The position numbers and the translations under genes are program-made. The notes beneath the pieces were generated by a model that saw only the letters and a program-made list of their open reading frames with translations, did not search any database and had not been told where the DNA came from. Positions 8,344 to 15,857 of a stretch of 64,000 bases of DNA are shown piece after piece (the first letter of the stretch is position 1; the number at the start of each line of letters is the position of its first letter). The DNA comes from Bordetella parapertussis (GTDB lineage: Bacteria; Pseudomonadota; Gammaproteobacteria; Burkholderiales; Burkholderiaceae_B): assembly GCA_945862495.1 (NCBI GenBank), contig CAMAYM010000001.1:1-64000 (forward strand). The letters run 5' to 3'.

Positions 8344-9342
8344 ATGAAATTGACGTTTAAACGCGGCCTTACCGCTGCTCTAGCCACGGTGATAGCTTAC
8401 GGCCTCGTAGCCCCCGACTCCGCGCAAGCCCAAGCCAAGTGGCCAGACAAACAAGTGCGCATGGTTGTGCCCGCACCTCCTGGTAGTGCACCAGACGGCC
8501 AAATTCGCTTAATCAGTCAAAAACTTTCAGAAATGTGGGGACAGCCCGTCGTTGTTGAAAACGTCGTGGGCGCAGGTGGCATTATTGGTGCCGACAAGGT
8601 GGCCAAAGCCACACCTGATGGCTATACATTTTTGTACAACACGATTGGACCAATCGCCGTTGCAGAAAGCTTGATGGGCCCTGGCAAGTTGCCTTACAGC
8701 CCAGCCAAAGACCTGGTCGCAGTCAGCTTAGCCACCAAAACACCGAACTGGATTACCGTTCATCCCTCGGTACCTGTTAACAACATCCAAGAGTTGATCG
8801 CCTTAGCGAAAAAGAATCCGGGCAAGTTACGTTATGGCACGGCTGGACCAGGTACGACTCAACACCTGACTGGCGAGTTACTGAACTTGGTTGAGGGTAT
8901 TGAGCTCGTTGGCATTCCCTACAAATCCAGCGCGCAGATGACAACAGATGGATTGGGTGGCCAGATCGAGATTTTGATTCACAACACGCCAGTTCTGTTG
9001 CCACACATTCGTGCACAAAAACTGCGGCCTCTCGCCATCACAAGCGACAAGCGTTCACCCGCCGAGCCCCAAATTCCAACGATGATTGAAAGTGGCGTCA
9101 AAGACTTTGAGATCACTGCTTGGTTTGGTTTCATGGCACCGGCAGGCACTCCCAAGCCAATCATCGATAAACTGTCGAAAGATGTGGCTAAAGTGCTCGC
9201 AATGCCTGATGTCAACAAGCGAATTGTGGATACTGCCACTGAAGTTGTTGGTAGCACGCCAGAACAGTATGCTGCCTTCATCAAGTCTGAAACGGCAAAG
9301 TGGAAAGACGTCATTATTCGTGCAAAGATGACCGCGAACTAA
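8344..9342 (+). CDS. TTT-system solute receptor, Bug family (TctC-like)
   Basis: The protein has 332 residues from the ATG at 8344, which has AGGAG seven bases upstream; an in-frame ATG at 8311 is not used. The signal peptide covers about residues 1-30 (ending SAQAQA). The mature part begins KWPDKQVRMVVPAPPGSAPDGQ, the typical Bug N-terminus that cradles a carboxylate. Later VVVENVVGAGGIIGADKVAKA is also diagnostic. Bug proteins deliver di- and tricarboxylates or similar acids to TctA/TctB permeases; none is in the window, as is common for Bug paralogues. Location after the ligase operon suggests it binds that pathway's substrate. A strong terminator follows. Confidence 0.9.
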   Translation: MKLTFKRGLTAALATVIAYGLVAPDSAQAQAKWPDKQVRMVVPAPPGSAPDGQIRLISQKLSEMWGQPVVVENVVGAGGIIGADKVAKATPDGYTFLYNTIGPIAVAESLMGPGKLPYSPAKDLVAVSLATKTPNWITVHPSVPVNNIQELIALAKKNPGKLRYGTAGPGTTQHLTGELLNLVEGIELVGIPYKSSAQMTTDGLGGQIEILIHNTPVLLPHIRAQKLRPLAITSDKRSPAEPQIPTMIESGVKDFEITAWFGFMAPAGTPKPIIDKLSKDVAKVLAMPDVNKRIVDTATEVVGSTPEQYAAFIKSETAKWKDVIIRAKMTAN

Positions 9343-9389
9343 ATTAACGACCGGTCGTCAGGCCAAAACCTGACAATTGTGTTTTAAAC

Positions 9390-9422
9390 GCTGCCAGATT
9401 TTATTTTCTGGCAGCTTTTTTT
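9390..9422 (+). terminator. Rho-independent terminator after the Bug receptor gene
   Basis: A perfect 9-bp stem GCTGCCAGA / TCTGGCAGC (9390-9398, 9407-9415) with an 8-base loop is followed by seven T. A smaller hairpin, GTCAGG / CCTGAC, lies just upstream (about 9357-9374). Confidence 0.93.
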
Positions 9423-9555
9423 ATGCCCGATTTAGGTTTGATTACAGGATAGGCGCACCATATTGACGCATCCCTTCTACCTTGTTTAGCGCATTGTGAC
9501 TGCTAGAACAGGCTAAGACACCCCTCTTTATCTCACGCCCATCTTTTGACATTGG

Positions 9556-9573
9556 TTGGCACACATATTGCTT
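9556..9573 (+). promoter_or_regulatory. Sigma-54 (-24/-12) promoter of the TorF-type porin gene
   Basis: TTGGCACACATATTGCTT contains TGGCAC, five bases and TTGCT, with the GG and GC exactly 12 bases apart. This matches the RpoN consensus except for A in place of G after TGGCAC. The start site would fall near 9583, about 32 bases before the ATG at 9615. RpoN promoters need an enhancer-binding activator; none is encoded nearby. Confidence 0.7.
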
Positions 9574-9614
9574 AGTGATTGATTCAAACTCGACTTTCCA
9601 TTTACGGGGGCATT

Positions 9615-10463
9615 ATGAGTCATTCACGCGCATTCACCACTTTGGGTTTTACCGCAGCACTCTTGGCGACCGCGAGCGTCATGACGTCCGCCTTTGCTCA
9701 AACAAGCGCACCCGTCGCTGAGCCGACATCCGTTGTCACGCCAGGCCCCTTTACCGCCAACCTGACCCTGACCAACGACTACCGCTACCGCGGCATTTCA
9801 CAGTCAAATTTCCGTCCCGCCATTCAGGGAGGCTTTGACTATGCCCACTCCAGTGGCTTTTATCTTGGAAACTGGAACTCTTCAATTAGCTGGATTTCCG
9901 ACACCGCATCGTTGGCAGGCAACAATGCCTCAGCGCCTATAGAAATGGATTTCTATGGTGGCTATAAGTATGAATGGTCAAAAGGCTTTACCGCTGACGT
10001 GGGTATCTTGCAGTACTACTATCCCACGACCAATCTGTCTGCCTTTGCTGCGAATCCAAACACCACAGAAATTTATGCTGCTCAAAACTTTACGTTTGAT
10101 GCTGTAACGGGTTATTTAAAATTTTCATGGGCCGCCACTACGCTCTTTGGTACTGCGAATAGTGCAGGATCGAACTATACAGATTTAACGGTGAACTATG
10201 ACACTGGCGTTTGGGGCCTTGCACTGAACGCACACGTTGGATATCAGTATGTCGCAGGTCAAATTGCTGGTGGCGGAATGTCCAATAGCAGCCTGTACTC
10301 GTATACCGACTGGAAACTGGGTGTTACCAAGGACTTTAGCAGCGGATTCTCAGGATCGATGGCCTATGTTGGTACTAATGCAAAAGACGGTTCTTACATC
10401 AATCCACAACTGCAAAACCTCGGCAAAGGCGGATTTCTAATTTCGCTCACAAAAACGTTTTAA
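9615..10463 (+). CDS. TorF-family putative outer-membrane porin
   Basis: The protein has 282 residues from the ATG at 9615, preceded by GGGGG. The signal peptide runs to about residue 29 (ending SAFAQ). The mature part opens with NLTLTNDYRYRGISQSNFRPA, the hallmark of the TIGR02001/Gcw_chp family, and shows alternating aromatic beta strands ending KGGFLISLTKTF with a C-terminal Phe, as in outer-membrane barrels. Family members are poorly characterised and often tied to nutrient state. The sigma-54 promoter just upstream suggests nitrogen- or carbon-responsive control. It stands alone, convergent with the next gene. Confidence 0.82.
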   Translation: MSHSRAFTTLGFTAALLATASVMTSAFAQTSAPVAEPTSVVTPGPFTANLTLTNDYRYRGISQSNFRPAIQGGFDYAHSSGFYLGNWNSSISWISDTASLAGNNASAPIEMDFYGGYKYEWSKGFTADVGILQYYYPTTNLSAFAANPNTTEIYAAQNFTFDAVTGYLKFSWAATTLFGTANSAGSNYTDLTVNYDTGVWGLALNAHVGYQYVAGQIAGGGMSNSSLYSYTDWKLGVTKDFSSGFSGSMAYVGTNAKDGSYINPQLQNLGKGGFLISLTKTF

Positions 10464-10480
10464 TTTTTCAGCGAAACGAC

Positions 10481-11194
10481 TTAGATTTGTGCGCCGCGCA
10501 TCCCCGCACGGCGCACAGCTGCTGCGAGTAAACCGCTTTCTTTGGCAAAGACACAAAACTCTGCAACGACTAGGAGAGCCTGCATACGACGTTTAGGAAT
10601 CCCGATCGCAATACTCTCCCGACCCCAAGCACCCTCCAGGATGCGGGCACCCTGAATACTGTCGGCGAGTTCGCACAGTATCGCTTTATTCGTCGCAAAG
10701 GCATCGAGGTCGCCAGTTGACAACATACGAATCACCTCCTCTAGACTATTGGTTGAAATCACATTCGCTTGGCTGAGTAAAGTAGGTAGCGTCGCTTCAG
10801 AGGTGCTGCCTGCGGATACGCCGACACGCATCCCTTGCGTATCGATATCCTCAATTTTTTGAACCACGCATCGCGGTCCGACCAGATACGTCTGATCCGT
10901 AAACAGCATAGGTTCCGCCAAGGCGAGATATTCGGCACGCACCGGTGTGGCATTCACAAAAACAAAGTCTAATTGTTCACTTTTTGCTTGAGCCAAAATC
11001 TCCCCATTTGTTGCAAAAATAACGGGCTCAAACATCACGTTTAGATATTGTGCAAATGCGCGACCAAGCTCAAATCCGAGACCCCTGTTACTCTCAGGCG
11101 TGTCACCCACAATAAGCGAGCCTGGGCTGCCGGGATATAAGCCTACCCTCAAGCTTCCTGTTGGGGCGAGAATATGTGCAAATCGCTCAGCCAT
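10481..11194 (-). CDS. Solute-binding protein family 3-like protein without signal peptide
   Basis: The protein has 237 residues from the ATG at 11194, chosen because GGAG lies eight bases upstream; an ATG at 11212 in frame has no ribosome site. It has the fold pattern of polar amino acid ABC receptors: LRVGLYPGSPGSLI, GLGFELGRAFAQYLN, and a second lobe with RVGVSAGSTSE. No hydrophobic leader or lipobox is present in either start version, so it should stay in the cytoplasm. No permease or ATPase adjoins it. It may be an orphan sensor or enzyme using this fold. It is divergent from the dienelactone hydrolase gene. Confidence 0.68.
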   Translation of the reverse strand: MAERFAHILAPTGSLRVGLYPGSPGSLIVGDTPESNRGLGFELGRAFAQYLNVMFEPVIFATNGEILAQAKSEQLDFVFVNATPVRAEYLALAEPMLFTDQTYLVGPRCVVQKIEDIDTQGMRVGVSAGSTSEATLPTLLSQANVISTNSLEEVIRMLSTGDLDAFATNKAILCELADSIQGARILEGAWGRESIAIGIPKRRMQALLVVAEFCVFAKESGLLAAAVRRAGMRGAQI

Positions 11195-11255
11195 GCTGGG
11201 TGCTCCGGTCATTCAATCATATTAAACAAGACCTCAAGACTAGCAGTTAATTGCA

Positions 11256-11261
11256 TATAAT
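11256..11261 (+). promoter_or_regulatory. Perfect -10 box of the dienelactone hydrolase gene
   Basis: TATAAT lies 30 bases before the ATG at 11292, with no good -35 box. The surrounding TTGCATATAATTTG is identical to the -10 region of the iclR gene (minus strand near 4174-4187). Confidence 0.45.
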
Positions 11262-11291
11262 TTGATAGAAATTTCAAACAGGAGATCAATA

Positions 11292-11960
11292 ATGGGTAAG
11301 ACAATTCAACTCAAAGCAACCGACGGACACGAGTTCGACGCATACGTCGCAGAGCCTGCTGGCAAGCCGCGCGGCCTCGTCGTGATTGCACCGGAAATCT
11401 TCGGTATCAACAAACACATTCAATCCGTTGCCGATGGCTATGCTGCGGATGGCTATCTCAGCATCGCGCCCGCATTATTTGACCGCGTTCAACGGAAATA
11501 TGACACAGGCTATTCACAGCCTGAAATCATGGCAGGTGTTGAGGTCATGAAAAAAATGAGCTTTGATCACGCCATGCTAGACGTATCTGCCGTTCTCGAA
11601 TTTGGCAAGTCTGCTGGCAAAGCTGCGATTGTTGGCTACTGCTGGGGTGGTGTGGTGGCCTGGCTCGCAGCCAGCCGCGTTACTGGCTTTAGCTGTTCCG
11701 CACCTTATTACGGTGGCGGCATTCCAAACTTTTTAACAGAAAAACCTCTCTGCCCAGTTATGTTTCACTTCGGCGAAACAGACCAATCGATTCCAATGGA
11801 AAAAGCAAAAGCCGTCGTGGCAGCCTATCCAAACGAACAAGCATTTTTCTACCCTGCCGATCATGGTTTCAATTGCGACCATCGTGGCTCCTACAATGCA
11901 GACTCTGCCAAGCTTGCACGCGAGCGTACCCTCGAAATGATTAGAAAATACGTCGGCTAA
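11292..11960 (+). CDS. Cytoplasmic dienelactone hydrolase family protein
   Basis: The protein has 222 residues from the ATG at 11292, with AGGAG upstream; the in-frame ATG at 11262 overlaps the -10 box region. The DLH active site is intact: Glu35 in APEIFG, nucleophile Cys117 in GYCWGG, Asp164 in GETDQ and His191 in DHGF. Family members open dienelactones in chlorocatechol and other aromatic pathways, but many act on other esters. No ring-cleavage genes are near, so the substrate is open. A strong hairpin terminator follows. Confidence 0.87.
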   Translation: MGKTIQLKATDGHEFDAYVAEPAGKPRGLVVIAPEIFGINKHIQSVADGYAADGYLSIAPALFDRVQRKYDTGYSQPEIMAGVEVMKKMSFDHAMLDVSAVLEFGKSAGKAAIVGYCWGGVVAWLAASRVTGFSCSAPYYGGGIPNFLTEKPLCPVMFHFGETDQSIPMEKAKAVVAAYPNEQAFFYPADHGFNCDHRGSYNADSAKLARERTLEMIRKYVG

Positions 11961-11981
11961 AAAATTTAGAAGCAAATAGCA

Positions 11982-12016
11982 AAGGGGCAGATTGCTATTG
12001 AATCTGCCCCTTTTTA
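11982..12016. terminator. Bidirectional terminator between convergent genes
   Basis: A 13-bp stem (AAAGGGGCAGATT with its complement, 11982-11994 and 12002-12014) encloses a 7-base loop. Both sides are T-rich on leaving the stem, the plus side more so. Confidence 0.9.
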
Positions 12017-12018
12017 TT

Positions 12019-13008
12019 TCACTTCATTTGAAATGCTGACGAGGCCAGAGACTCTTTGACCTTTTGACGCAAACGGTCAAGCGATCCTCCTTTCATGACA
12101 GAGCCAGGCAACGGGTGACCCACTACTTGCTCGGCCAACAGCGCAGACTCAATCAACTTTTCCAAGTCAATGCCTGTTTCAATGCCCATTTCATTACACA
12201 TGAACACCAAGTCCTCAGTACAGACATTACCCGAAGCGCCTGAATGGGAGGCAAAAGGACAGCCGCCTAAACCAGCAACCGCAGCATCAAAAATACCGAC
12301 ACCCATTTCCATGCCTGCATAAGCATTGGCGATACCCATGCCGCGCGTATCGTGAAGATGCAGAGACAGCTGTAGATCTGGGAACTTGTTACGCACCGCA
12401 CCCACTACCTTGCGAATCGATCCAGGCGTTGCCCAGGCCATCGTATCCGCCAATGACAAAACCTCGAGTTTGAAGTCATGCTCGGCCGACAGATCATAAA
12501 AAGTTTGAATCATGTCCAATATGCGAGACACTGGAATATCACCTTCAAAATTGCAGCCGAATACCGCCATGATACTTGCACGGTTAATTGTCACGTTGTA
12601 ATGCTTGAACATACCGATCATTGAACGGACGGCTTCTACGTTTTGTTCTAGAGTACGCTTTTGATTACGCAATAAAAATTTTTCAGAGGCCGTAAGTGAA
12701 AGTGAGCCGCGAATGTCGAGTTTTTCAGTCGCAATCGCACGCTCTAAACCCTTGTCATTAAGCCACAGTGCGGTGTAACGTACCCCAGGTTTGCGCTTAA
12801 AACCGGCAACGATCTCAGGGGCGTCAGCCATCTGTGGCACGGCTTTCGGACTTACAAAAGAAGTGACCTGGATTTGCTCAAGGCCTGTCTCAGACAAACT
12901 ATCGATCAGCTCAATTTTTCGTGATGTTGCAATGGGACCTTTCTCTATCTGCATACCCTCACGAGGACCCTCTTCGAGAATGCGAACGCGCTTTGGTAAG
13001 TCTGACAT
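12019..13008 (-). CDS. Hydroxymethylglutaryl-CoA lyase-like enzyme
   Basis: The protein has 329 residues and a DRE-TIM metallolyase fold. ILEEGPREGMQ at residues 10-20 is the N-terminal catalytic block; HLHDTRGMG supplies metal-binding His residues; GLGGCPFA near 245-251 has the loop Cys, followed by SGNVCTEDLVFM. HMG-CoA lyases split 3-hydroxy-3-methylglutaryl-CoA into acetoacetate and acetyl-CoA. Here the usual Arg-Asp pair (PRDG) reads Arg-Glu, which may mark a related lyase for another 3-hydroxyacyl-CoA. AGGAG precedes the ATG. It is divergent from the flavoprotein gene. The three-carbon-unit cleavage fits as the last step after hydration. Confidence 0.82.
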   Translation of the reverse strand: MSDLPKRVRILEEGPREGMQIEKGPIATSRKIELIDSLSETGLEQIQVTSFVSPKAVPQMADAPEIVAGFKRKPGVRYTALWLNDKGLERAIATEKLDIRGSLSLTASEKFLLRNQKRTLEQNVEAVRSMIGMFKHYNVTINRASIMAVFGCNFEGDIPVSRILDMIQTFYDLSAEHDFKLEVLSLADTMAWATPGSIRKVVGAVRNKFPDLQLSLHLHDTRGMGIANAYAGMEMGVGIFDAAVAGLGGCPFASHSGASGNVCTEDLVFMCNEMGIETGIDLEKLIESALLAEQVVGHPLPGSVMKGGSLDRLRQKVKESLASSAFQMK

Positions 13009-13130
13009 GTCTGCTCCTGTGTTTTAAACTACAGCGGTCTCATATGCCCAGAGGGCGCAATATTCAACCAGAGTAATCCCAGCACGAATCTCGTGTCAAC
13101 GTCACGTCCTTTATGCGGACATACAGTGTG

Positions 13131-13159
13131 TTGACAAGGCTATCGCCACCACCTAGGAT
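13131..13159 (+). promoter_or_regulatory. Sigma-70 promoter of the flavoprotein-hydratase genes
   Basis: TTGACA (13131-13136), a 17-base spacer and TAGGAT (13154-13159). The expected start lies near 13166, about 50 bases before the first ATG. A TGACGTCA palindrome lies in the leader (about 13190-13197). Confidence 0.55.
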
Positions 13160-13215
13160 AATGACGATAGAAAAGTACTGTAAAGACGCTGACGTCATGA
13201 AATAACTCTCTCATT

Positions 13216-14715
13216 ATGGAAAAGCAAATGAATCAAAAAAATTCCCAGTCTTTCGTCTGGGATGCCGAGGCGGATCTCGTTGTCGTTGGATTTGGTGGCG
13301 CAGGTGCAGCCACCTCCATCACCGCTTGCGAGGCCGGTGCTTCGGTCATCATGTTAGATAAAGCTCCCGAGGGACAAGAAGGCGGCAACACACGCGTCGC
13401 AGCGCAAGGCTACCTGAACACCTCCACACCCGAAGGTGCTGCCACATACCTCAAAGCGCTTTGTGGACCCTATACTGTGCCAGATGACATGATCGAAGTC
13501 TGGGCAAAAGAAATGTGCTTGAATAACGAGTGGTTCACCTCGATTGGCGGAGATCCTCAAGAGCACCAGCACGGGACGCATGGCACAGGTATTGAGTTCC
13601 CGGAACTCCCTGGCTCTGATTGCGTTCACAAGTTTCATCACGGCGACATTCTGGGTTACTCAAAAACTTGGGAAATGTTGGCCGAAGCCGTTAAGTCACG
13701 TCCGATCGACGTGCGCTATGAGTGCCCAGGACAAAAGCTGATTCAAGATCCCCTTACTCAAGAAGTACTGGGTGTTCAAGCAATCCACAAGGGTCAAACC
13801 CTAAACATCAAAGCTAAAAAAGGTGTGGTTCTGACCTGTGGTGGTTTTGAAAATAACCAGGAGATGATTCGCAACTATCTCACCGGCATTCCTTATTGCT
13901 ATACCTCCGGCAGTCCCTTTAATGAGGGTGATGGTGTTCGTATGGCCATGGAACTCGGCGCTGACCTCTGGCATATGAATAACTTTGCTGGTCCCTCTAT
14001 GGCGCTTAAAGTACCTGAATATCCAACAACCTTTTCAATGATCGCGCTTCATTTTTCTCACGAACCCAAAGGTGGTATGGTGGTCGTGGGCCCCGATGGC
14101 AAACGTTTTACAGATGAAAAGTATAAATCTCGTCATGGCAAGGTCGAACAAAATGGTAAGTGGCATGCCATGCGCACCCCTTGTCCGATGTTCATGATTT
14201 TTGACCAAGCCATGTTTGATGATGGCCCCCTCTATGATGGTAAGCCTTCACATGGCTGGACGCAGATCATGAGTGGTTATCGTTGGAGTCCTGATAACAA
14301 AGCAGAGTTAGCAAATGGCTGGATCAAGACTGCACCGACACTTTTAGCGCTCAACCATACTCTGAGTTTGCCAGAAGGCAGCCTTGAGGGCACTGTCATG
14401 CGCTGGAACGCACAATGCGCCACAGGTAAAGACGATGACTTCGGTCGCGAAAAAATGATCCAGCCTTTTGGGGCAGGTCCATTTTATGCGGTTGAGCTTT
14501 CACCTTCGATGCTCAACACTCAGGGCGGTCCACGCCGAAATGCGCGTGCCCAGATTGTGCGGCCCGATGGCACGCCGATTCCACGACTTTATAGTGCGGG
14601 CGAACTGGGTTCGATCTTTAGCTATTTATATCAAGGCACTGGAAATATCGGTGAATGCTTTGCATTTGGTCGCATTGCTGCTCGCAATGCTGTCGCGGAC
14701 AAAGCCTGGTCTTAA
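13216..14715 (+). CDS. FAD-dependent dehydrogenase of the fumarate reductase flavoprotein family
   Basis: The protein has 499 residues. The Rossmann motif GFGGAG (25-30) binds the ADP part of FAD, followed by LDKAPEGQEGGNTR. The C-terminus has the family-typical LYSAGELGSIFSYLYQGTGN. Relatives include tricarballylate dehydrogenase, 3-ketosteroid dehydrogenases and soluble fumarate reductases, which add or remove hydrogens next to a carboxyl or keto group. Two in-frame ATGs at 13216 and 13228 compete; neither has a strong ribosome site. The next two genes encode a split hydratase, so a dehydrogenate-then-hydrate sequence is plausible. No signal peptide, so cytoplasmic. Confidence 0.83.
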   Translation: MEKQMNQKNSQSFVWDAEADLVVVGFGGAGAATSITACEAGASVIMLDKAPEGQEGGNTRVAAQGYLNTSTPEGAATYLKALCGPYTVPDDMIEVWAKEMCLNNEWFTSIGGDPQEHQHGTHGTGIEFPELPGSDCVHKFHHGDILGYSKTWEMLAEAVKSRPIDVRYECPGQKLIQDPLTQEVLGVQAIHKGQTLNIKAKKGVVLTCGGFENNQEMIRNYLTGIPYCYTSGSPFNEGDGVRMAMELGADLWHMNNFAGPSMALKVPEYPTTFSMIALHFSHEPKGGMVVVGPDGKRFTDEKYKSRHGKVEQNGKWHAMRTPCPMFMIFDQAMFDDGPLYDGKPSHGWTQIMSGYRWSPDNKAELANGWIKTAPTLLALNHTLSLPEGSLEGTVMRWNAQCATGKDDDFGREKMIQPFGAGPFYAVELSPSMLNTQGGPRRNARAQIVRPDGTPIPRLYSAGELGSIFSYLYQGTGNIGECFAFGRIAARNAVADKAWS

Positions 14716-14794
14716 TGAAGTAGCGCTTATCACAAACTAAGATAGCTACCCATTCATTTTTTCCATTTTTAGCATTCGTACAAAGAGGTTCAGC

Positions 14795-15325
14795 ATGTCT
14801 GCTTTTTCCGAGTCTCTTAAAAAATATATCGGGTTGCAATCCGAAACAGAAATCGCATGCGACACGGTGGAGCGCGGCGCCGCTCGACGTTATGCCCAAG
14901 CCATCATGTATGAAGACCCGATCTTTGATGCAGCTTGTGAAAACAACGCGCGCTATGGCGGCCCTGTGGCACCACCGCTATTTCCAACGCATATGTTTCG
15001 TCGTGCCTTTGGTCAACCCGATCCTATTCAAGGTAATGCTAAAAATCCGGATTTTGACGGTATCGTCGCCGCAACAAGTTCGCAGGGATTACCCGCCATT
15101 GAACCCTTAGCTGGTTATGCATTATTAAATGGTGGTTCAGAAATCGAATTCTTTCGTTATGCCCTTCACGGAGAGACTATCAAGTTAACGTCTCGTTACG
15201 CAGACATTACTGAGAAAGAAACCAGCAAAGGTCCCATCGTGTTAGTGGTGACTGAGTCTGAATACCGCAATAGCGAGGGTGACTTACTCATCCGCACCCG
15301 TCGCACGCAGATCCGGAGAAAATGA
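14795..15325 (+). CDS. FAS1-like dehydratase-domain subunit (MaoC N-terminal type)
   Basis: The protein has 176 residues from an ATG preceded by AGAGG. The segment RRYAQAIMYEDPIFD followed by ARYGGPVAPPLFP matches the FAS1-like N-terminal hotdog of MaoC-type hydratases, which shapes the acyl pocket but usually lacks the catalytic Asp/His. The stop is one base from the ATG of the partner gene, so the two are made together. The arrangement resembles the two-subunit enoyl-CoA hydratases of steroid side-chain degradation, in which a FAS1-like chain pairs with a catalytic MaoC chain. That comparison is by architecture, not by substrate. Confidence 0.78.
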   Translation: MSAFSESLKKYIGLQSETEIACDTVERGAARRYAQAIMYEDPIFDAACENNARYGGPVAPPLFPTHMFRRAFGQPDPIQGNAKNPDFDGIVAATSSQGLPAIEPLAGYALLNGGSEIEFFRYALHGETIKLTSRYADITEKETSKGPIVLVVTESEYRNSEGDLLIRTRRTQIRRK

Positions 15326-15326
15326 C

Positions 15327-15809
15327 ATGGCACTTGGCAAAACACCTTGTTTTGAGGATGTCGTCATTGGCGCCGACATTCCTGGACTTGAAAAAGGCCC
15401 CTTGACGACAGCGCACCTTATGCGGTGGTCCGCTGCAATGGAAAATTGGCACAAGATTCACTACGACAAACCCTTTGCCATGGAGCATGACAAATTACCT
15501 GGCCTGTTGATCAATGGCTCGCTTAAACAACAATTTGTGATGCAGATGCTCGCAGATTGGGCGGGTCCCCAAGGCTGGGCTTGGAAAGCGGGCTTTCAGT
15601 TTCGTGCGATGAACCTCGTTGAGGAAACCGTGCGCGTTTGGGGTCGCGTGACAGGTAAGCGCGAAGGGCCAGATTTTGGCCTGATCGATATTGAACTGGG
15701 GATTGTTAACAACGAAGGAAAAGAGTCGACACCAGGCACCGCGATTGTTGCCCTCCCCTACAAAAACGGTTCACCACTTCCATATCCGTTTGTGCCGCCT
15801 AAGCTTTAG
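15327..15809 (+). CDS. MaoC-type hydratase catalytic subunit
   Basis: The protein has 160 residues from the ATG at 15327; GGAG lies ahead, and a longer frame from 15279 only reads through the upstream gene. Residues about 28-55 (LMRWSAAMENWHKIHYDKPFA) form the hydratase-2 type active segment, with a His and Asp in position for water addition. Together with the previous gene it should form a heteromeric 2-enoyl-CoA hydratase. It ends the plus-strand group and faces the convergent CoA-transferase 48 bases away; no terminator is obvious there. Confidence 0.8.
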   Translation: MALGKTPCFEDVVIGADIPGLEKGPLTTAHLMRWSAAMENWHKIHYDKPFAMEHDKLPGLLINGSLKQQFVMQMLADWAGPQGWAWKAGFQFRAMNLVEETVRVWGRVTGKREGPDFGLIDIELGIVNNEGKESTPGTAIVALPYKNGSPLPYPFVPPKL

Positions 15810-15857
15810 TGTCGTCAATCAATACGCCCTAACCAAGAGGCAGCTCGAATAGAAAAA

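Noticed and set aside
13190..13197. TGACGTCA palindrome as a regulator site
   Set aside because: An 8-base palindrome is expected by chance and no second copy was noticed nearby.
15279..15326. Longer form of the MaoC subunit
   Set aside because: The extra 16 codons overlap the end of the previous gene out of frame; the ATG at 15327 has its own GGAG.
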